Assembly: GCA_016291905.1 (NCBI GenBank)
Contig: JAEEZS010000009.1
Span: forward strand, 124,001 to 188,000
Direction: 5' to 3'
Length of the DNA stretch: 64,000 nucleotides
Source: Bacteroidaceae bacterium
GTDB lineage: Bacteria > Bacteroidota > Bacteroidia > Bacteroidales > Bacteroidaceae
This document shows positions 8,817-17,700 of the stretch, in pieces. Under the pieces are notes generated by a model that did no database searches, was not told where the DNA came from, and saw nothing but the letters and a program-made list of their open reading frames with translations. The position numbers were made by a program, and so were the translations under genes. Position 1 is the stretch's first letter; each line of letters opens with the position of its first letter.

Positions 8817-8844
8817 CGCTGTTGTTGTGAAGCACCCTGCGGGA

Positions 8845-9393
8845 TTACTTCTTGAAGTAGCGGTTGAAGAGGCCTTCGAAACCCTTGCCGTGACGGGCTT
8901 CGTCCTTCGCCATCTCGTGAACGGTGTCGTGGATAGCGTCGAGATTCTGGGCCTTAGCGTTCTTGGCGATGCGGAACTTGTCCTCGCAGGCACCAGCCTC
9001 AGCCATCATGCGCTTCTCAAGGTTGGTCTTAGTGTCCCAGACAACCTCGCCAAGCAGCTCGGCAAACTTGGCTGCGTGCTCAGCCTCTTCCCAAGCATAG
9101 CGCTTGAAAGCCTCAGCCACTTCGGGATAGCCCTCACGGTCGGCCTGACGGCTCATGGCCAGGTACTGCCCCACCTCGCTGCACTCACCGTTGAAGTGAT
9201 TGCGCAGGTCGCGAATCATCTCTTCGTCGCAGCCCTTGGCCACGCCGATGACGTGTTCCTGGACAAACTGGATGCCTTCGGTTTCCTCTACTTTTTTGAA
9301 CTTCGATGCCGGCACGCCGCACTGGGGGCACTTGGCAGGGGCTTCGTCGCCTTCATAGACGTAGCCGCAAACGGTACAAATAAACTTTGCCAT
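8845..9393 (-). CDS. Rubrerythrin with N-terminal rubredoxin domain
   Basis: Peroxide-scavenging diiron protein of anaerobes, cytoplasmic. The 182-residue product has the rubredoxin-type Fe(Cys)4 site first (CTVCGY at Cys6/Cys9 and CPQCG at Cys22/Cys25), then the four-helix ferritin-like domain with Glu/His ligands ([31 protein letters not shown]). Having the rubredoxin module at the N-terminus makes it a 'reverse' rubrerythrin. It is monocistronic, with its own promoter at 9477-9508 and a terminator hairpin downstream, and it fits an obligate anaerobe that meets oxidative stress. Confidence 0.95.
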   Translation of the reverse strand: MAKFICTVCGYVYEGDEAPAKCPQCGVPASKFKKVEETEGIQFVQEHVIGVAKGCDEEMIRDLRNHFNGECSEVGQYLAMSRQADREGYPEVAEAFKRYAWEEAEHAAKFAELLGEVVWDTKTNLEKRMMAEAGACEDKFRIAKNAKAQNLDAIHDTVHEMAKDEARHGKGFEGLFNRYFKK

Positions 9394-9476
9394 AACGATA
9401 CTTTTTAAAAATTAATAAATTAGAAATTAGGATTCAGATTTTACATCATTGGAATTAGACATTTCTTTCTCGTTTG

Positions 9477-9508
9477 CAAAGATAGGTCTTTATCTTCATC
9501 CGTCAAAA
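9477..9508 (-). promoter_or_regulatory. Promoter of rubrerythrin gene
   Basis: On the minus strand: TTTTG (9504-9508), 19 bases, TATCTTTG (9477-9484). This is a near-consensus Bacteroidetes promoter; the predicted leader is about 78 bases. Confidence 0.75.
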
Positions 9509-9617
9509 CCTTTACCCACTTTTTGTGTTTTTTTTTATATATTCTCTCTTTCATGCTTTTTTTTAAGAAAAAAACACTAATTTTACGGCCGAAAACCAAA
9601 ATTTAGCTTCATAAACA

Positions 9618-10898
9618 ATGAAAAGAGACACCGAAATCTTCAACCTCATCGAGGAAGAACATCAGCGCCAGCTGAAGGGAATCGAGCTGATTGCCTCAGA
9701 AAACTTTGTAAGTGACCAAGTCATGGAGGCCATGGGGTCGTACATGACGAACAAATATGCCGAGGGCTATCCCGCCAAGCGCTACTACGGTGGTTGCGAG
9801 GTGGTTGACAAAAGTGAAAACCTTGCTATTGAACGCATCTGCAAGCTGTATGACGCCGAGTACGCCAACGTGCAGCCCCATAGTGGCGCACAGGCCAACG
9901 CAGCCGTGTTCCTTGCCTGCCTCAACCCGGGCGACAAGTTCATGGGCCTCAACCTCAGTCACGGAGGACACCTCTCGCACGGTTCGCCCGTCAACACCAG
10001 CGGCATCCTCTACCACGCGTGCGAATATAATTTAAATAAGGAGACGGGGCGCGTCGATTATGACCAGATGGAGGAAACCGCCCTGCGCGAACGCCCCAAG
10101 ATGATTATCGGCGGAGGCTCGGCCTACAGCCGCGAATGGGACTACGCCCGCATGCGTCACATTGCCGACGAGGTGGGTGCCATACTGATGGTTGATATGG
10201 CTCACCCTGCCGGACTGATTGCTGCCGGACTGCTTGACAATCCGCTCAAGTATGCCCACATCGTCACCTCCACTACCCACAAAACGCTGCGCGGCCCGCG
10301 TGGAGGTATCATTCTGATGGGTAAGGACTTCGAGAACCCTTGGGGCAAGACTACGCCGAAGGGGGAGGTGAAGATGATGTCGGCCCTGCTAAACAGCGCC
10401 GTCTTCCCAGGCATTCAGGGTGGCCCGCTGGAGCACGTCATCGCGGCAAAAGCTGTTGCCTTCGGCGAGGCGCTGCAGCCTGAGTTCAAGACCTACCAAA
10501 TGCAGGTGAAGAAGAATGCTGCCCGACTGGCTGAGGAACTGATGAACAGAGGCTTCCACATCGTCAGCGGCGGCACCGACAACCACAGCATGCTTGTCGA
10601 TCTCCGTCCCAAGTACCCCGACCTTACGGGTAAGGTGGCCGAGAAGGCTCTCGTGGCTGCCGACATCACCGCCAACAAGAACATGGTGCCCTTCGATACG
10701 CGTAGCGCCTTCCAGACCAGCGGTATCCGCCTCGGCACGCCCGCTATCACCACACGTGGCGCCAAGGAAGACCTGATGGTGGAGATTGCCGCCCTCATCG
10801 AGCGCGTGCTCAACGCCCCTGAGGACGAGACGGTTATCGCCAACGTCCGTGCCCACGTCAACGACATCATGAAGGGCTATCCTCTGTTTGCCTGGTAA
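9618..10898 (+). CDS. glyA: Serine hydroxymethyltransferase
   Basis: PLP enzyme that converts serine and tetrahydrofolate to glycine and methylene-tetrahydrofolate, the main source of one-carbon units. The 426-residue product has the full family pattern: [10 protein letters not shown] near the N-terminus, [25 protein letters not shown], and the PLP-lysine motif [13 protein letters not shown] with Lys222. The length is normal. The ATG at 9618 follows an AT-rich leader. The stop is three bases before the start of the acyl-CoA synthetase gene, so the two are probably cotranscribed. Confidence 0.98.
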   Translation: MKRDTEIFNLIEEEHQRQLKGIELIASENFVSDQVMEAMGSYMTNKYAEGYPAKRYYGGCEVVDKSENLAIERICKLYDAEYANVQPHSGAQANAAVFLACLNPGDKFMGLNLSHGGHLSHGSPVNTSGILYHACEYNLNKETGRVDYDQMEETALRERPKMIIGGGSAYSREWDYARMRHIADEVGAILMVDMAHPAGLIAAGLLDNPLKYAHIVTSTTHKTLRGPRGGIILMGKDFENPWGKTTPKGEVKMMSALLNSAVFPGIQGGPLEHVIAAKAVAFGEALQPEFKTYQMQVKKNAARLAEELMNRGFHIVSGGTDNHSMLVDLRPKYPDLTGKVAEKALVAADITANKNMVPFDTRSAFQTSGIRLGTPAITTRGAKEDLMVEIAALIERVLNAPEDETVIANVRAHVNDIMKGYPLFAW

Positions 10899-10901
10899 AT
10901 C

Positions 10902-12971
10902 ATGTTCAACAAGCAACTTCTCGAGCCGGAAAGCATCGTCGTCGTAGGTGGGTCGAACAACACCCACAAGCCAGGAGGCGCCATCGTGCGCAACCTCATC
11001 AACGGCAACTACAGCGGTACCCTGCGCATCATCAATCCCAAGGAGGACGAGGTGCAGGGCATCCGCGCGTTCCGCGACGTCAAGGAGCTTCCACCCACCG
11101 ACCTTGCCATTCTCGTAGTGCCTGCCGCCCTGTGTCCCGACTACGTGGAAGTGCTGGCTTCCGAGAAGAACGTGCGTGCCTTCATCATCATCTCAGCTGG
11201 TTTCGGCGAGGAGACTGAGGCAGGCGCCGCCCTTGAGCAACGTATCCTCGACACCTGCGAGCGCTACGGCGCCGCCCTCATCGGACCGAACTGCATAGGT
11301 TTGCTGAATGCCCACCACCACAGCGTGTTCACCAAGCCTATCCCTCGCCTGACACCCGAAGGGGCCGACTTCATCAGCGGCAGTGGAGCCACAGCGGTGT
11401 TCATTCTCGAATCGGCCGTTACCAAAGGACTGGCATTTAACTCCGTGTGGAGCGTGGGCAATGGCAAGCAGATAGGCATTGAGGACGTGCTGCAATACAT
11501 GGACGAGCACTTCAACCCTGCCACCGACTCGCACGTCAAGTTGCTGTACATCGAAAACATTGCCAACCCCGACAAGCTCCTCTTCCACGCCCGTTCACTC
11601 ATCCGCAAGGGCTGTCGCATTGCCGCCATCAAGGCAGGTTCCAGCGAGAGCGGCAGCCGCGCAGCCTCCAGCCATACGGGTGCCATCGCCACCAGCGACA
11701 GCGCCGTCGAAGCCCTTTTCCGCAAGGCAGGCATCGTGCGCTGCTTCTCACGCGAGGAACTGACCACCGTGGGCTCCATCTTCATGCTGCCTGAACTGAA
11801 GGGAAAGAACTTCGCCATCGTCACCCATGCGGGAGGCCCAGGCGTCATGCTTACCGATGCCCTTTCGAAGGGTGGCCTCTGCGTGCCCAAACTCGAAGGC
11901 CCCGACGTGGAAGAATTGAAAACGAAACTTTTCCCAGGTGCTGCCGTTAGCAACCCCATCGACATCCTTGCCACAGGAACACCTGAGCAATTGGGCATCG
12001 CCATCGACTACTGCGAAAACCGCTTCAAGAAGATCGATGCCATCTTCGTCATCTTCGGCACACCCGGGCTTGTCACCCTCTACGAGGCCTACGACGTGCT
12101 TCACCAGAAGATTCTCGAATGCCACAAGCCCATCTTCCCCATCCTCCCCTGCCTCCACACCGCAGGCCCCGAGGTGGAGGAATTCCTCAAGAAGGGGCAC
12201 GTGAACTTCAGCGACGAGGTGACGCTGGCCACAGCGCTCACGCAAATCATGAAGACCCCCGCTCCCGCTCCGCCAGAAGTTGAGCTCTACGGTGTCGATA
12301 TCATGCGCATTCGCAGCATCATCGACTCCGTAAAAGACGACGGCTATCTCCCACCCGACCAGGTACGCGAGCTGCTCGTTTCAGCCGGCATCCCCTTGGT
12401 GCCCGAGAAAGTTTCCAACCAAAAAGACGAACTCATTCAATTTGCCGAGCAGGTGGGATATCCCGTTGTAGCTAAAGTGGTAGGCCCGATTCACAAAAGT
12501 GACGTTGGAGGTGTGGTGCTCAACATCCACAGTAAAGAACACCTTGCATTGGAGTTTGACCGCCTGATGGAAATCGAGGACGCACGCGGCGTAATGGTGC
12601 AGAAAATGCTAAGCGGCACAGAATTGTTCATCGGCGCCAAGTATGAGCCTCGCTTCGGGCACGTTGTGCTGTGTGGTTTGGGAGGCATATTCGTCGAGGT
12701 ATTGAAAGACGTAAGCAGCGGCCTCGCCCCCCTATCCTATGCCGAAACCTACTCCATGATTCACTCCCTGCGCGGCTATCGCATCATCAGCGGTACACGT
12801 GGGCAGCAGGGAATCAACGAGCAGCGGTATGCCGAAATCATTGTCCGCCTCTCCACCTTGCTCCGCTTCGCCACCGAAATCAAGGAAATCGACATCAACC
12901 CTCTGCTGGCTTCTGCCGACGACGTCACAGCTGTCGATGCCCGCATACTCATCGTAAAATCAAGCGCTTGA
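10902..12971 (+). CDS. ADP-forming acetyl/acyl-CoA synthetase (fused alpha-beta)
   Basis: Converts acyl-CoA, ADP and phosphate to acid, ATP and CoA, a substrate-level phosphorylation step in fermenting anaerobes. The 689-residue protein combines the alpha part (CoA-binding Rossmann domain starting PESIVVVGGSNN, then succinyl-CoA ligase-like domains with the phospho-His motif SHTGA, His258) and the beta part (ATP-grasp, about residues 470-689, with VGYPVVAKVVGP and IDINPLLA). This is the single-chain arrangement. It starts three bases after glyA. The exact acyl substrate cannot be read from sequence. Confidence 0.92.
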   Translation: MFNKQLLEPESIVVVGGSNNTHKPGGAIVRNLINGNYSGTLRIINPKEDEVQGIRAFRDVKELPPTDLAILVVPAALCPDYVEVLASEKNVRAFIIISAGFGEETEAGAALEQRILDTCERYGAALIGPNCIGLLNAHHHSVFTKPIPRLTPEGADFISGSGATAVFILESAVTKGLAFNSVWSVGNGKQIGIEDVLQYMDEHFNPATDSHVKLLYIENIANPDKLLFHARSLIRKGCRIAAIKAGSSESGSRAASSHTGAIATSDSAVEALFRKAGIVRCFSREELTTVGSIFMLPELKGKNFAIVTHAGGPGVMLTDALSKGGLCVPKLEGPDVEELKTKLFPGAAVSNPIDILATGTPEQLGIAIDYCENRFKKIDAIFVIFGTPGLVTLYEAYDVLHQKILECHKPIFPILPCLHTAGPEVEEFLKKGHVNFSDEVTLATALTQIMKTPAPAPPEVELYGVDIMRIRSIIDSVKDDGYLPPDQVRELLVSAGIPLVPEKVSNQKDELIQFAEQVGYPVVAKVVGPIHKSDVGGVVLNIHSKEHLALEFDRLMEIEDARGVMVQKMLSGTELFIGAKYEPRFGHVVLCGLGGIFVEVLKDVSSGLAPLSYAETYSMIHSLRGYRIISGTRGQQGINEQRYAEIIVRLSTLLRFATEIKEIDINPLLASADDVTAVDARILIVKSSA

Positions 12972-13046
12972 TATCTCCATTCCAACCGCTTATAACTGTT
13001 GTTCAAACCCCTTGAAAATATTCTTAACTCAATCTTTCCTCCCTCC

Positions 13047-14102
13047 ATGAAAACCGTCATCCGTCTCGTCACGCTTCTCTTGCTCTTCTGCGTCACATCG
13101 AAAGTCGCTTTGGCGCAGGAAACTTTTAAGAACCCCGTGATACCTCACAACTGCCCCGACCCTACGGTGCTCGATGACCGAGCACGGACGGGCTGGTTCT
13201 ATGCCTACAGCACTGCAGCCAGCCATGCTGAATGTACTGGCGACCGTTCGGCACGCGGCTCTGTCACACTGCCTGTCTATCGCTCCAAGGATCTTATTAA
13301 CTGGGAATTCGTGGGTGACGGCTTTGCCGGCGTGGGCATGCCTTCGTGGCGTCAAGGAGCACGGCTTTGGGCTCCTGACATCAACTACGTCGACGGGCAC
13401 TACCTATTATATTATGCAATGGGCGTGTGGGGCGATCTCATTGCCTCAGCCAGCGGTGTCGCCGTCAGCGACAGCCCTACAGGGCCGTTCATAGATCACG
13501 GGCTACTGGTCGATTACGAGACCGTCGGCGTTAAGAACAGCATTGACCCCAACCTTTTCATCGATCACGGCAAGAAATATCTCATCTGGGGCAGCCTCGG
13601 CAAGGGCTCTGGTGTCTGGGGCATCCGACTCAGCAAGGATGGTCTCTCCATTAAGAAAGGTGCAAAACCCGTACAGCTCGGTGCAGACAACATGGAAGGA
13701 GCTTACATGATACGACGTGGGCGATGGTGCTACCTCTTCACCTCGCGAGGCAGCTGCTGTGAAGGTGCCCGCAGCACCTATCATGTCCTCGTTGCCCGTT
13801 CACGCAAACCCCTCGGTAAGTTTGTGGGACGAGAAGGCGAGTCGCTGCTGGCGCACGACTATCCCAACGTCATCCTCAGCGGCACTGCCGACAGCCTTTT
13901 TGTCGGCACAGGCCACAATGCACAAATTATCCCCGATGATGCTGGACAAGACTGGATGTTTTACCATACATTCTGGCGTCGTAACGGCTACAGAGGACGT
14001 ATGATGAACCTCGATCGCATTGTCTGGAGCGACGACGGCTGGCCCGCTTTCCCTGGCGGCCATCCCACCGTCGAGCAGCAGAAGCCCGTCATCAATCATT
14101 GA
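13047..14102 (+). CDS. Secreted glycoside hydrolase family 43 (arabinanase-like)
   Basis: Predicted exported enzyme acting on arabinan side chains of pectin. The 351-residue product has a signal peptide ending near residue 24 (SKVALAQ). The five-bladed propeller family motifs follow: NPVIPHNCPDPTVL with candidate catalytic base Asp38, APDINYVDGHYLLYYA, FIDHGKKYLIWGS, and NMEGAYM with candidate acid Glu217, then GTGHNAQII. These fit endo-1,5-alpha-L-arabinanase subfamilies; the precise substrate is inferred. The frame opens at 12999, but the ATG at 13047 gives a clean signal peptide. It starts 75 bases after the acyl-CoA synthetase gene. Together with the PL11 lyase nearby it suggests rhamnogalacturonan I use. 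Confidence 0.88.
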   Translation: MKTVIRLVTLLLLFCVTSKVALAQETFKNPVIPHNCPDPTVLDDRARTGWFYAYSTAASHAECTGDRSARGSVTLPVYRSKDLINWEFVGDGFAGVGMPSWRQGARLWAPDINYVDGHYLLYYAMGVWGDLIASASGVAVSDSPTGPFIDHGLLVDYETVGVKNSIDPNLFIDHGKKYLIWGSLGKGSGVWGIRLSKDGLSIKKGAKPVQLGADNMEGAYMIRRGRWCYLFTSRGSCCEGARSTYHVLVARSRKPLGKFVGREGESLLAHDYPNVILSGTADSLFVGTGHNAQIIPDDAGQDWMFYHTFWRRNGYRGRMMNLDRIVWSDDGWPAFPGGHPTVEQQKPVINH

Positions 14103-14152
14103 TTCATATTATTTATTCCATTTTTATTATTAACCCTTTAAATTTTAGTATC

Positions 14153-14638
14153 ATGGCATTCAACATTCAAGATTTCATCACGAGTCAAGTGGCATCGGCA
14201 GTAGGAAGCGTTGACGTTCCCTCAAATGCCAAGAACCAAGTACTCAACGGCCTCACCGATTCTATCCTCGGCAGCCTCACACAGACAGCCACTAAGGCAG
14301 GTGGCATCGACCAGCTAAAAGGCCTTCTCACAGGCACCACGTCCGCAGCTGCCAGCCCCATCACGGCATTGGCAACAAACATGTTCAGCAAGAACATCCT
14401 TTCGTCGCTCGGCTTAGGCGCAGTGACCAACAGCGCGCTTACAGGACTCATCCCCAACATCGTCGGCAAGTTGAGTGGCATCCTTAAGGATCAGGACGGC
14501 GACGGTGATGTTGATTTCAACGACATCCTCATCACTCTCGGTGTAGGCGGCAAGAAGTCTAGCGGTTCTTCTGCAGCAGGCTCCATCTTAGGCTCCGCAG
14601 CAAAGAGCATCCTCGGCTCCATTCTGGGAAAGAAGTAA
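14153..14638 (+). CDS. Small Gly/Ser-rich protein with one EF-hand-like calcium loop
   Basis: A 161-residue protein of unknown function. It starts MAFNIQDFITSQVASAVGSV and has no signal peptide. The middle is rich in Gly, Leu, Ser and Thr (LGLGAVTNSALTGLIPNIVGKL). DQDGDGDVDFNDIL (about residues 117-130) matches a dockerin/EF-hand calcium loop with Asp at the ligand positions. The tail has two GS-rich repeats, AAGSILGSAAKSILGSILGKK. Start chosen at 14153, preceded by an AT-rich leader; the frame upstream to 14099 overlaps the GH43 stop and is AT-rich. I do not recognise the family. It may be transcribed with GH43. Confidence 0.7.
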   Translation: MAFNIQDFITSQVASAVGSVDVPSNAKNQVLNGLTDSILGSLTQTATKAGGIDQLKGLLTGTTSAAASPITALATNMFSKNILSSLGLGAVTNSALTGLIPNIVGKLSGILKDQDGDGDVDFNDILITLGVGGKKSSGSSAAGSILGSAAKSILGSILGKK

Positions 14639-14682
14639 CGAAAAGGGTACAAGCCCCAAAACAGATCCATCTATTACAACTC

Positions 14683-14708
14683 AGGCCGTAATCGTCGTAT
14701 TACGGCTT
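14683..14708. terminator. Bidirectional terminator overlapping the PL11 stop codon
   Basis: GCCGTAAT (14685-14692), loop CGTCGT, ATTACGGC (14699-14706). The right arm contains the minus-strand stop codon of the PL11 gene (14700-14702). It separates two convergent transcripts. Confidence 0.6.
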
Positions 14709-17700
14709 GATTCTTTCTTTCTTCACCTTCACGGTGCCATCGGAGAAGTAGAGGCGTACGATATAAATCCCATGTGAGGGAATTGAGATTTGACGGCCAT
14801 TGAGATCAAAATACTCCGTGCGAATAACGGAGGGGACGTCACGTGGTGTGCGGACTGCCAGTTCAGGGTCATCAGTGATGCGGAGTATGCCCGACGCTGA
14901 AAGGTCAGTGATATCCCAATAAAGACTATCTGGCAGAGGGTCGAGACAGAGTTCTTCAATGTTTGCATCAGTTTGCGTGGCTGTCCAAAGCTGAAATTCC
15001 TTACCGACAGCAAGGCCACTGATACCCTCACGTACTTTTACCACCAGCCGCCCATTAAGAATAAACTGGCCTATGTTTGTCAGCTTCGTGTAGAGGCTTT
15101 GGCTAGAAAGATAGAACTGCAATGTGGCCCCTTGGCTGACAGTAACATTCTGTCCGCCAAAATCGAGCGTGCCACTCATGGAGTTTTCCTTTACACCAGG
15201 TCGGAGCAATCCACCGTTATTTACTATTACCGTTCCACCCAGCCGTCCAGCACCCGTGAGGGCAGCACCGCTTTTGACGGTAAGCTGTCCAGAGCCGGTC
15301 ATGGGCTTGGTAGCCTTGCTGTTGTTAAGACATAGAGTGCCCTCGCTGATGGTGTTGGTGCCTGTATTATCGCTCCCTTGTCCTGTCAGTGTCATGGTAC
15401 CACTGCCCACCTTCTCAAAGCGTGTGCCGTTGCCCGTAATGCTGCCCCCAAACTCAAAGTCGGTATCCAACGTACCCACCTGCCAAGCGTTAGCTCCGCT
15501 GGAGGAACTGCTGAGCGAGCAGGAGCCACCAAGACGGCCTGTACCTGTGACAGCTCCTATCTTGAAGGTCCTGCCTGTGCTTTGCACCTCAATACCGCTG
15601 GCAATGTTCATCGTGCCTTTTGGCATGCCCTTGGCATTATTGAAACAGAAACGTCCGTCAGCACTGACGCCCGTGGGCTTCAATGTGCCTTCGAAAGCCG
15701 ACCAGTCGCCATTGAAGGCGGCTCGGGTGGCATACCAATCGTTACCCTTCACAAGTGGATAATAAACTGTAATTGTACCGCCACCCGTAAGGCGGTTGCC
15801 GTACGTACCACGATCGGCATAGCAGTTCAACGTAGCCGACTTTCCAGCTGGGACGATGATAGGAGTGGAAGAATCTCCCGTGAAGTTAAGCGTTCCACCC
15901 TGTAGCTCCACCGCTGCAGCAGGAGAGGTACACGATGCTTCCACCGTTCCTGCTGCCACAACCAGCTTGCTGAGTGCCGTACTATTCGTCTTCAGCTTAA
16001 GCCAACCATTGCCACGTTTGGTAAGGAGGGTGCCTGTAAATACTTTATCCATGACAAAGTCGGCACTATTATTGATAACCCCTCCTGCTTCACCCTGCAC
16101 CTTAATAGGACTTCCCATCTCAATAGCCGCAGTGGTCTGTAACGTGGCTCCATCCTCTATAATAAAGCTGTTGGCATTGGTGGTCATACCACCCAAATTT
16201 CCCGTTTCACTGTATTGATTCGACAGTTTGCTAACGCGTACAATACCTCCACTGATGCGTGTACCACCCGTATAGCTGTTTTCGCCACTAACGGTGAGGG
16301 TGCCCGCGCCACGCTTGATGAGTTTCGAGCTGCCAGCAAGATTGCCACTACCACCGAGGATATAAGACTGGGTGTTATCGAAGAGCACCGTATCAGCAAT
16401 TATCTCGCCTTTCAGGTTGACGTTGTAATTCTGTGCTGCATCGGTAAAGCGAACATTATCGCCTGCCACAAAAACATCGGATGTCCCATCGTCGAGTATG
16501 AAATTAGCCGTTTGGGCGAAGTCCCACGTGCTTCCCTCAGCACCTGTCCATTCGACGGTAGCTGCGTCGCGCACACCGCTGACGACCAATGAGAGTAGCC
16601 CGTCGGCATAGCTCAGTTTAGCGTTGGCTCCACTAAGCCCTTCTAACTTGATGCTACTAATGTCACCCACTATCTGCGGCACGCGGATAAGCGGATAACG
16701 TCCAGGGGCAAGCTTAGACGGGTCAATATTCTCGTAATCACCCAAAGACACAAACTCAAAGACGGGTGTAGTATATTGAGGAGCTGTAGAATTATTGGTT
16801 GTCCGCAGCGTCAGCACTTTGGCAACAGCAAAGCTATCACTTTCCTGCGACAGGGAAAAGAGACGGAAACGGATACGGGCACCAAAGGCCAGCGTCAGAC
16901 TATCCATTGTCATGCTTGCCGGGCAAATACATTTAATCAAATCATTTTCGGGTATCAGCGTAGAGCCGTATTCCATCGTGACGCTCCGTCCGAAATCGAT
17001 TTCACCAATAAGAGTGGAAAAACGGTTGACCCATACACGGCTATTGGGCAGTGAGCCGACGAAGTTGACGGTACCCGCCCAAATATCGGTATTGCCGCTA
17101 TGTGAGTGCTCGCCCGTGTTCAAATAAAGAGAACCGTCGCCCTGCTTGACAAGACGTGTTGAGCCGGAAAGATGTCCGTCAAGCACGTGAGAATAAGCCT
17201 CACGGTTGATCTTATTGTTGTCGTTGTTGCCCTGCACCCAGGTTGGTGCATTAACAGTAACAGTGGCCGGCTGTGCACCTTCGACGATAGAGGCTTTCAT
17301 ATCGCCCATCGTGCAGAGGATGACATGCTGGCCGTTGTACTCTTTACCTATCGTACCCCCATCAGGAATCTCCGTTCGGCCTGTCATCGTCAAGGGGGGC
17401 GGAGCGACTGTCATCCCCTCTAATTGGCCAAGGAAATAACTGGCATGGGGGGGCTGGTTGTAGCCGCACATCTGCCACACCATAGCTTGACGGTACTGAT
17501 GGTCGTGCCAAAGGGTGTAGTTACGCCAAGGAGTGTAGTCGGTGGTAGTGTAGATGCGAAGCGCCTTGTTGTCAGTAGTCCGAAGGACGAGCTCCTCACG
17601 CCAGTCGCCAAGAATATCGCCCTGTGCCGAAGGAGTGTTTTTCGTCCAATTGCAAAGCTTGGTACCCGATGTGGAGAAGATGGAGCCGCGACCATGTTTC

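Larger units (their letters stand above)
8516..8844. other. Intergenic region between convergent susD-like and rubrerythrin genes
   Basis: 329 bases without a gene. It holds the susD terminator, the four-unit 22-base palindromic array (8632-8719), and two further hairpins (8751-8779 and 8791-8816). No coding sequence or tRNA was seen. Confidence 0.75.
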
